A DNA stretch of 64,000 bases. Source: Closterium sp. NIES-65. Taxonomy: Eukaryota; Streptophyta; Zygnematophyceae; Desmidiales; Closteriaceae. A program made the translations under genes and the position numbers. This document shows positions 11,301 through 19,400 of this stretch, in pieces. Numbering within the stretch: position 1 is the first letter of the stretch; each line of letters starts with the position of its first letter. Location of the stretch: contig CANXME010002275.1 in the NCBI GenBank assembly GCA_948144175.1, positions 5,018,501-5,082,500 on the forward strand. Direction: 5' to 3'. The notes under the pieces are model-generated. The model worked only from the letters and a program-made list of their open reading frames with translations, was not told where the DNA came from and ran no database searches.

Positions 11301-12453
11301 CAACTCAGCTCAATGTGCGTCTCCCTCCTAACCCAAAATCTACATGTAGAGATGGTGTTTTTGAGACGTCTCAGAAATGCCCTTTCCTCCCAACTCAGCT
11401 CAAGGTGCTTCTCCCTCCTTGCCCAAAATCTGCCCGTCACAGTTAGACACGTCTCAAGATTTTTGAGACGTCTCAAAATACCCCTCCTCTGCTCATTTTC
11501 AGCGCGCTCCCCTCCCGACTTACCCAGAGGTCCGTCTCCTTCCTTGGCCAGAAGTGCTTTGAGACGTCTCAAACCACTTCTTCATACATGTCTCCTTCCT
11601 TGGCCAGAAACCTGCCAGTCACGTTTGCGTATCCTTCCACCCCTTCCTTCCTTTCTCCCCCCCCACTCCCCTGTTCTCCCACCCCTTCTTCCCCCCATGA
11701 TCCCCAGGCCCCCCAGCTGAAAAGTCTTCCTGGGTCGGGCAGGAGTTGCGGGCAGCTGACCGACCGGACTTGGGCAGTGCAAAAGTTGTGATTGCCGGCG
11801 GGCGGGGGCTGAAGAGTGAAGAGAATTTCAAGCTGCTGGAACAACTAGCAGACAAACTGGGAGGGGCAGGTAAGAAAGATTGACAGTGAATGAAACACCA
11901 AAAGCGCGGAATCAACTAAGCGAATCAATAAACTCCTGCCCTAGCTGGAAGAAGATCTTGCCCTTGCTGCCTGGACGTATGCTCAACCACAACTACACTC
12001 TCCCTTTTCCATTGCTGTAATCCTCTCCTGCCCTTTTTGCCCTTCTTGCCAGTGGGAGCCTCTCGGGCAGCTGTGGACGCAGGTTACGTAGCCAACGACC
12101 TGCAAGTCGGGCAGACCGGAAAAATCGTCGCGCCAGACCTGTACATGGCGTTTGGAATTTCGGGCGCGATTCAGCATCTGGCAGGCATGAAAGATTCCAA
12201 GGCGATCGTGGCCGTTAACAAGGATCCAGATGCTCCGATCTTCCAGGTAACAACTCAAAGCACTCTGCTTTTTCTCTCCCCCATTTGAATCCGAAGCACA
12301 TGCTACAGTCCGTTTTTTGTTGATTCCAAAATGATCGTGGCCGTTAACAAGGATCCAGATGCTCCGATTTTCCAGGTCGCGGATTACGGGCTGGTGGGCG
12401 ATTTGTTTCAAGTGCTGCCCGAGCTCCTAGAGAAAGTTCCTGCCAAGGCCTAA
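8342..12453 (+). CDS. ETFA: Electron transfer flavoprotein subunit alpha, mitochondrial
   Basis: Alpha subunit of the matrix ETF heterodimer, which takes electrons from acyl-CoA and branched-chain/lysine-catabolism dehydrogenases and passes them to ETF-ubiquinone oxidoreductase. Seven exons join in phase: 8342-8485, 9235-9429, 9717-9928, 10484-10638, 11717-11869, 12053-12246 and 12376-12453, giving 376 residues. Exon 1 encodes an Arg/Ser-rich mitochondrial presequence ([16 protein letters not shown]). STLVVAEH starts the mature domain [13 protein letters not shown] is in exon 4, and the FAD-binding domain II spans exons 5-7 with [58 protein letters not shown] and [13 protein letters not shown]. 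All expected motifs are present and the total length fits. The gene is tail-to-tail with the GRAS gene. Its introns hold many degraded copies of its own exon edges and a 24-bp tandem array. Confidence 0.95.
8566..8610 (+). repeat. Second copy of ETFA exon 1 end plus splice donor
   Basis: About 45 bases repeat 8451-8495, the end of exon 1 with its donor (CGCTTCGATG then GGTTAGT versus GGTTGGT), with two or three differences, 115 bases downstream inside intron 1. Confidence 0.85.
8760..8779 (+). repeat. Poly(T) run in ETFA intron 1
   Basis: About 19 consecutive T. It could be a relic of a reverse-inserted poly(A) element or simple slippage. No flanking element is recognised. Confidence 0.7.
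8937..9150 (+). repeat. Two degraded copies of ETFA exon 2 start inside intron 1
   Basis: 9064-9150 repeats the acceptor and first ~85 bases of exon 2 (true copy 9235-9320; CCAGGCCAGCACGCTGGTGG) with few changes, then diverges where exon 2 continues. A much more decayed copy is visible at 8937-9016 (GCGCTGGTACTAACGAAGCA ... GCTCCGCCGC). The order decayed, less decayed, true exon suggests repeated tandem duplication at the same edge. Confidence 0.8.
9585..9716 (+). repeat. Tandem copy of ETFA exon 3 acceptor edge with palindrome between copies
   Basis: The block from CGCTTCCGTTCCTTATCCCC through the acceptor TTTCTCAG into exon 3 (GTGATTACAACAGAGA) occurs twice, about 9585-9642 and 9668-9733. 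The copies are separated by the palindrome at 9644-9663. Only the second copy continues as coding exon. Confidence 0.88.
9644..9663. repeat. Dispersed palindrome, TTGA centre
   Basis: CTTTTGAGTTGACTCAAAAG: nine-base perfect arms around a TG centre. It sits exactly between two copies of the ETFA exon 3 edge. Related palindromes are at 10097, 11358, 11461, 11558, 16956, 17099, 17161, 17221, 17283, 17606 and 17644. Confidence 0.85.
10050..10157 (+). repeat. Duplicated intronic segment around palindrome, ETFA intron 3
   Basis: GTGCAATAGGAATTTTGACG ... GAGAGTTGGCCTTC (10060-10095) recurs as TTGCAATAGGAAGTTTGAGG ... GAGAGTTGGCCTTC (10113-10149). The separator TTCGAGGCGCCTCAAAA (10096-10112) is a degraded member of the palindrome family with core GAGGCGCCTC. 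Confidence 0.8.
10364..10424 (+). repeat. Degraded copy of ETFA exon 4 start in intron 3
   Basis: CCCCAGCCCAATTTCTGCAA then GGAACGCTCTTGCCACG resembles the acceptor and first 60 bases of exon 4 (CCACAGTCCAATCTATGCAG at 10478 onward). It keeps an AG acceptor but has lost the reading frame. Confidence 0.8.
10653..10740 (+). repeat. Degraded copy of ETFA exon 4 second half in intron 4
   Basis: Downstream of exon 4, this stretch resembles exon 4 bases 10530-10600 (CGAGCCACCTCCTTCCCTGC against CGCGCCACCTCCTTCCCTGC). Exon 4 therefore has a decayed copy on each side. The 24-bp array starts right after it. Confidence 0.75.
10744..11279 (+). repeat. 24-bp tandem array in ETFA intron 4, about 22 copies
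   Basis: The unit is about CATGTAGACACGTTAGGCAT plus GCTC or GCTT. The first nine units carry GCTTC and the later ones GCTCC, so homogenisation has happened in two blocks. Single variants occur (AAACGTTAG, ATTTAGAC, ACTCGTTAG). Being a multiple of three and lacking stops in some frames, it produces long spurious frames on both strands. Confidence 0.97.
11293..11625 (+). repeat. Duplicated segments separated by GACGTC-centred palindromes
   Basis: TTTCCTCCCAACTCAGCTCA ... CCCAAAATCT occurs at 11291-11341 and 11385-11432, separated by TTTTTGAGACGTCTCAGAAA (11358-11377). GTCTCCTTCCTTGGCCAGAA occurs at 11533-11552 and 11589-11608, separated by TTTGAGACGTCTCAAA (11558-11573). A further exact palindrome TTTTGAGACGTCTCAAAA lies at 11461-11478, beside a degraded one (ACACGTCTCAAG) at 11446. 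Confidence 0.85.
12193..12377 (+). repeat. Duplicated exon end that bounds ETFA intron 6
   Basis: The last 54 bases of exon 6 and the following GT (12193-12248, from GATTCCAAGGCGATCG to TTCCAGGT) recur at 12322-12377 with few changes, 129 bases downstream. The intron starts after the first TTCCAG and ends with the second TTCCAG. The second copy is spliced out although it would still encode the same residues. See the finding on intron origin. Confidence 0.92.
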
Positions 12454-13406
12454 AACGCAGAGCACCCACTCAGTAAGGCACAACAGAAGCATATTTAGTA
12501 CATTATCCTTCTTGGAATCTGGACTTTTTTTTGGAGGGACTTTTATTCCTGTTTTGTTGGCTGGAACATCACATTTCCGTTACTAAGGAAGGATGGCATC
12601 TTTGTCCTGAATTATTACTAGTTGTCCTACCCTTCGAACAACACTGCTAGACATGATATGATATGACCCCCTACCAGCAGAATGAATGAGGAAGGGATGA
12701 AAGACTGCAACACAACTGCTGCAGAAGCTGAGCTGTCAAGCCACTCACATGTGAAACCCCTGCAGCACTATCCTTGGAACAACACTGCTGGATATGAAAG
12801 CCCTCCAGGACCACCATGAGAGAGGAGGCAATCAAACACTGCAGAAGCCGAGCTGTCAAGCCATTCACATGTGAAACCCCTGCAGCACTATCCTTGGAAC
12901 AACACTGCTGGATATGAAAGCCCTCCAGGACCACCATGAGAGAGGAGGCAATCAAACACTGCAGAAGCCGAGCTGTCAAGCCCTTTGCATGTGACCGGTG
13001 CAGCGCGGTGCTACCCGGTACCTCCAGGCGAGATGTTGAAACGGCTGGAAAAAATAAAATAATGACAGAGCACAAAAACCAAAGGGCCCAAGAGACTGGA
13101 AACACTTGCTGCTGCTGCTGCTGCTGCTGCTGCTATTGAGACGGCACAAAGGGTTCGAGAGACTGGAAACAATTGCTGCTGCTGCTGCTGCTGATTTCCT
13201 CACCCTGTGTGCTGCTTCAGACATCCCTATCACCTGGTCCTGCTCCTGCCCTGCTGCCCTGCTGCTATGCTACCCTGCTGCTATGCTACCCTGCTGATCC
13301 TGCTGCTGCTGCTACTCCTCTGCTGTCCTGCTGGCTATTCTATGTTAGCCTGCTGCTCTAGTGCTCTGGTATTTTTTGCTGCTCCGCTGCCCTGCCGTAC
13401 TAGCTC
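12454..13406. other. 3' intergenic region between convergent ETFA and GRAS
   Basis: Contains both 3' UTRs, a 120-bp tandem repeat (12721-13000), two CTG runs (about 13109-13135 and 13172-13193) embedded in a smaller duplication (GAGACTGGAAACA... twice), and CTGCC-rich sequence to 13400. No additional gene is recognised. Confidence 0.6.
12721..13000. repeat. 120-bp tandem repeat, about 2.3 copies
   Basis: Starts at 12721, 12841 and 12961 with GCAGAAGC(T/C)GAGCTGTCAAG. The last 60 bases of the first two units are identical. The third unit breaks off after about 40 bases. Confidence 0.95.
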
Positions 13407-16400
13407 TCATTTCCTCCCATCTCCTCCCCCGGGGGTCCAAGCAGAGGCACCCAGAATCGACTGACCATTCCACAGCAGGCGCACGCCCCCCTGCGGATGC
13501 CTCTCAACCGCAAACCCTTTAGGATACGGCGCGATCAGCTCTCTCAACCCCCACATGCTCCTCTTGCTGTACGGCCGTGCCGCCACCCCCAACCTCCCCA
13601 TCCGCGTGTGCATCTGATCCAACCTCTCTGCTCGCACCAGCCTCTGCATGCCTTCGCACGCCACCAGGTTCACCATTTCCCGTGCGAGAACGAACTCCTC
13701 GAAGCCGCGGCGGCCAAAGGAGAAGCGCGAGGCGAGTGCGTCGTGGGAGGCGAAGATGTTGTGGAAGAAGAGGAGAGCGTCTTTGAAACGGTGGAGAAAG
13801 AAGGGTTGTTGTTGGTTGGAGTCCCACTCGACTAACGACACCACCTTGGGGTCTAGCTGCATGATTGCCTGAAGGGAGGAAGGGAGGGGATGGGGGGAGG
13901 GAGTTGTAAGAATGTGTTCGATCAAAGAGGAGGTTCACCATTGCCCTCGCACGCCACCAGGTTCACCATTGCCCTCGCCAGCATCAACTCTTCAAAGCCG
14001 CGGCGGCCGAAGGAGAAGCGCGAGGCGAGTGCGTCGTGGGAAGCGAAGATGTTGTGGAAGAAGAGGAGAGCGTCTCGGAAGCGAGAAAGGAAGAAGGGCT
14101 GCTAGAGCGACTCTAGCAGGCTGCTAGAAGGGCTGCTGGTTGGAGTCCCACTCTACTAGAGCGACCACTTTGGGTCTAGCTGCATGATCGCCTGGAGGAG
14201 CAAGGGGGGAGGAATAGCAGTGTGCGCGGAGGGAAAGCTCACCAACTGAGGCATCAACTGCATGATCATCTTAAGGCAGGGGTAAAAGAGGTGGGTGGTT
14301 GACAAAGCCATATTAACACCGCTCCCCCTTTACCTCACCACTCTCTCTTACCTTTATTGCTGTATCCTTTGGGCTGTGCCTGAGAACTGTAGAATCTGCA
14401 ACACACGCCAGCCGCCCAGCCACGTTCACCAGCACACACTCGCCCCGCTCCACTCCAATCGCCGCCGCCCGCAGCGTCTCCGGCGCCGCCTCGACCCGGG
14501 AAAAGGACAAGCTCACGCCGCACTCCTGCGCCGCCCGCGCCAGCTCAGCCTGCAGGAAGGCCGCAGGAAGCTTCGGGCCAGTCCCATAGGGATGACCGAA
14601 AGGAGGGTCTACAGCTGTGAATCGGATCCGGAGAAAGCAGGGAGGGATGGGAGAAGGCGCAGAGGTACAAGGACCTTGCAGGGGTGTGGGAGAAGGGGAT
14701 GACGAGGGTGAGGGGGAGTGGTGGGCGGAGGTTGGCTGGGACGGAGAAGGGTGGGAGGCGGATGGTGATTTGGAAGCATGGCTGGTGGTAGCAGCAGTAC
14801 TGTCACAGATACCAACGCTGCTGCTGCTGCTGCCGCTGCTGCTGCTGCTGTTATGGCTGTTGATGGTAACAGCTGCTGCGGCCATTCTTTTCCGGGCAGC
14901 TGCCGCCAGCTGGCGGATGACGATTGGCCACTGGCCTGCCCACATGGCAAAGTCAACGATGTGGATGTTGGACTCATCCTCTGCCGCGTCCTGTGGAGGG
15001 AGAAAGGGAGAGGGTAGGTGGAGAGGGAGTGAGTAGGGAGAGTGTCGAGTGGGTTGCACGAATGGCAAAGCCGACGATGTGGGTGTTTGGTTCATTCATC
15101 CTCTGCCGCGTCCTGTGGAGGGAGAAAGGGAGAGGGTAGGTGGAGAGGGAGTGAGTAGGGAGAGTGTCGAGTGGGTTGCACGAATGGCAAAGCCGACGAT
15201 GTGGGTGTTTGGTTCATTCATCCTCTGCCGCGTCCTGTGGAGGGAGAAAGGGAGAGGGTAGGTGGAGAGGGAGTGAGTAGGGAGAGTGTCGAGTGGGTTG
15301 CACGAATGGCAAAGCCGACGATGTGGGTGTTTGGTTCATTCATCCTCTGCCGCGTCCTGTGGAGGGAGAAAGGGAGAGGGTAGGTGGAGAGGGAGTGAGT
15401 AGGGAGAGTGTCGAGTGGGTTGCATGAATGGCAAAGCCGACGATGTGGGTGTTTGGTTCATTCATCCTCTGCCGCGTCCTGTGGAGGGAGAAAGGGAGAG
15501 GGTAGGTGGAGAGGGAGTGAGTAGGGAGAGTGTCGAGTGGGTTGCACGAATGGCAAAGCCGACGATGTGGGTGTTTGGTTCATTCATCCTCTGCCGCGTC
15601 CTGTGGAGGGAGAAAGGGAGAGGGTAGGTGGAGAGGGAGTGAGTAGGGAGAGTGTCGAGTGGGTTGCACGAATGGCAAAGCCGACGATGTGGGTGTTTGG
15701 TTCATTCATCCTCTGCCGCGTCCTGTAGAAATAGAGGGGGCTGATGGTGGGGAGACGGAGAGGACAAGGTAAGGCTGAAGAACGGGGGGTGGGGGGGTTG
15801 GGGGGTGGGGGGGGTTTGGTGCACTAACGGCGTGTGAAGTCGACGATGTGGGTGTTTGGACTCATCCTCTGCCGTGTTCTGTAGAGGGAAAGGGGTGAGG
15901 GGAAGGGGGGCAGGGAGGGAGGGATGAGGGGGACAAGGAGGGGTGAGGCGGGGGAGAGGGGAGTTGCACGATGCCCACACGGCAAAGTCGACGATGACGG
16001 CCAGTGAAGTCAACGAAGCCAACGATGTGGGTGTTTGGCTTATCCTCTGCCGCGTCCTGCAGCAAGGGAGGAAGAGGGGTTTGTGGAAGGGAGGGGAGCC
16101 GGGGAGAGTGTGGGAGGGGGTTTGCATTGCACCAATGGCAAAGTCGACAATGTGGGTGATGTTGGTCTCGTCTTCTGCCGCGTCCCTGCAGAAACAGGAG
16201 GAGAATGAGGGGAGACGAAGGTGGGGAATGAGAGTGGTTGAGGGGGGTTCATCAGTAACAAAGTCAAAACAAGTTCAACTTTGTGAATGTTGGCGTGGAG
16301 CTCTGCTTTGTCCTGCAGTGAGAGGGAGAAAGAGGGGAGGAGGTGGTAGGGGAGGGGTGGGTGGAGGAAGAGTGAGTGGAGGATTAGAACGAAAGGAAAA

Positions 16401-19400
16401 TCAGCAGTATCACACATTCCTGACCATCACTGGACACTCCCTACCACCACTCTGCACGACTTGCCAGCACTCTGCAGCACCTACCGGCCATCTTCACTCC
16501 CCACCACCACTCTGCACGCCTTACCACCGCCCACCGCTCAGCACACCTCACCACCGCTCTGTACGCCTCACCAGCATGGCACAGGCCAGGGCGGAGTAGC
16601 AGAACTGCAGCGTGGGGCAGTGCGCTGCAAACGCCAGAATCAACGCTTCCTCCTGTGGTGGAGAGGGGTGGAAAGGGATGGAGAGGGACGGAGAGGGATG
16701 GAGAGGGACGGAGAGGGATGGAGAGGGACGGAGAGGGATGGAGAGGGATGGAGAGGGATGGAGAGGGATGGAGAGAATTGGAGAGGGAGCAGGTGGTGGG
16801 CGACAGCAGGTGCAGCACCATCAACTGTGCCCATCAACACCAACATCTCACTGTCCTCGCACTGTCCTCGCACTGTCCTCGCACTGTCCTCTCACTGTCC
16901 TCTCACTGTCCTCTCACTGTCCTCTCCCTGTCCTCTCACCTCAGGTGCGCGGTGACTTTTGAGTCGACTCAAAAGACAGCAGGTGCAGCACAATCAACTG
17001 TGCCCATCAACACCAACATCTCACACATCTCACTGTCCTCTCACCTCAGGTGTGCGGCTCAAATATGCGATCTAGTCTAGTCCATCCCCAGGGACGACTA
17101 TTGAGGCGCCTCAAAAGTCGGCTCAAATATGCAATATAGTCTGGTCCATCCGCAGGGCGCCTTTTGAGGCGCCTCAAAACTCAAATATGCGATCTAGTCT
17201 AGTCCATCCTCAGGGACGACTATTGAGGCGCCTCAAAAGTCGGCTCAAATATGCAATATAGTCTGGTCCATCCGCAGGGCGCCTTTTGAGGTGCCTCAAA
17301 ACTCAAACATGTGATCTAGTCTGTCCCCACGGCGCCTACAGCCCTCTTGGCGAGGGCAGTGAGGAGGTAGTGTGAGACAGAGGCGAGGCAGTAGCAACAT
17401 CAACATCTCACCACCACCTCACCTCAGGTGCGCGGCTCAAATATGCTATATATTTCATCCCAAGGGCGCCTGCAGCCCTCTTGGCGAGGGCAGGGAGGAG
17501 GTAGTGTGAGGCAGCAGCAGCATCAAGTGTCCCCTTCAACACCAACACATCTCCAACACCTCAGTACCATCTCTTACCTCAGGCGCGCGGCTCAAATATG
17601 CGTCTGCTTTTGAGTCTACTCAAAAGCCGCGTGTAATGAGTCTGCTTTTGAGTCGACTCAAAAGCAACACCTCAGTACCTTCTCTTACCTCAGGCGCGCG
17701 GCTCAAATATGCGATCTAATCTGTCCCCAGGGCGCCTACAGCCCTCTTGGCGAGGGCAGGGAGGAGATAGACAGCAGCAGCATCACCATCAGCTCTTGAG
17801 GCATCACCATCAGCTCTTGAGGCATCACCATCAGCTCTTGAGGCATCACCATCAGCTCTTGAGGCATCACCATCAGCTCTTGAGGCATCACCATCAGCTC
17901 TTGAGGCATCACCATCAGCTCTTGAGGCATCACCATCAGCTCTTGAGGCATCACCATCAGCTCTTGAGGCATCACCATCAGCTCTTGAGGCATCACCATC
18001 AGCTCTTGAGGCATCACCATCAGCTCTTGAGGCATCACCATCAGCTCTTGAGGCCTCACCATCAGCTCTTGAGGCATCACCATCAGCTCTTGAGGCATCA
18101 CCATCAGCTCTTGAGGCATCATGCATAAAACCATCTCACCTCGGGAGCGCGGCTGAGATAGGCAATGTAGTCAGTTCCTAAGGCGCCTGCAGCCCTCTTT
18201 GCGAGGGCAGTGAGCAGGTAGTGTGAGACAGCAGCAGCAGCATCAACCTTTCCCCCTCAAACACCAACATCTCACCGCCCTCTCACCTCGGGAGCGCGGC
18301 TGAGATAAGCAATGTAGTCGGTACCCAGAGCGCCTGCAGCCCTCTTGGCGAGGGCAGTGAGCAGGTAGTGTGAGACGCGCTGCATGGGCGTGCCGTAGGG
18401 GGAGGAGAGCGGACGCAGGCGACGAGTCAAAGACACCATTCGCGGCTGTCGCGGGGAGGCACATGGGGAGAGGGGGATGGGCAGAGCGAGAGGCAGAGGC
18501 ATGTAGTGAGGAGGTAGTGTGAGACGCGCTGCATGAGCGTGCCGTAGAGGGAGGAGAGCGGACGCAGGCGCCTGGTGAGCCTGACCATACGCGGCTGTAG
18601 GGGGTTGAGTGGAGCAGGGGGACACAGGGGGGAGGCAGGCAGTGAGCAGGTAGTGTGAGACGCGCTGCATGGGAGTGCCATAGGGGGAGGAGAGCGTACG
18701 CAGACGGCGAGTCAAAGACACCATTCCCGGCTGCGTGAGGGAAGCACAGGGGCTACAGGGGGCACAGGGAGAGGAAAGGGGGGGGGAGAGGCAGGCTGTG
18801 AGGAGGTAGTGTGAGACGCGCTGCATGGGCGTGCCGTAGGGGGAGGAGAGCGGGCGCAGGCGCCGAGGCAAAGGCACCATTCGCGGCTGTGGGAGGGAGG
18901 CACAGGGGCCACAGGGAGAGGGAGAGGGAGAGGGAGAGGCGGGCAGTGAGGAGGTAGTGTGAGACGCATTGCATGGGCGTGCCATAGGGGCAAGGGAGCG
19001 GGCGCAGACGCCTGGTGAGACTGACCATACGCGGCTGTAGGGGGTTGAGTGGAGCAGGGAGACACAGGGGGGAGGCAGGTGGTGAGAAGGTAGTGAGAGA
19101 CTCGCTGCAGGGGCGTGCACACTCTCCGAGTCACCAAACTCACTCACGGCCCACGGCACCGCCTCCACCCTCTGCTGCTCTACCACTCACCCACCCTCAC
19201 CTGGTCCCCAGTGGCCACGGCTTCAGCCAGTTGAAGCAGGTCCTGTGGCAGCATCTCACCAGAAACCTGCCCACTTTTACCCACCTGCCTAACCCACACT
19301 ACGGATGCACCCACCTGCTCGCAACTCCCCTCACCTCACCTGGTCACCTGTGGCCACGGCTTCAGCCAGCTGCAGCAGGCCTTGTTGCAACCCCTCATCC

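Noticed and set aside
10276-11446. Two long plus-strand frames and one minus-strand frame over the 24-bp array
   Set aside because: The unit length is a multiple of three, so a frame without stops is guaranteed. The region lies in an ETFA intron and the peptide is only the repeat.
17716-18134. Frames encoding HHQLLR or DASRADG repeats
   Set aside because: Produced by the 21-bp tandem array in GRAS intron 2; no flanking coding signal.
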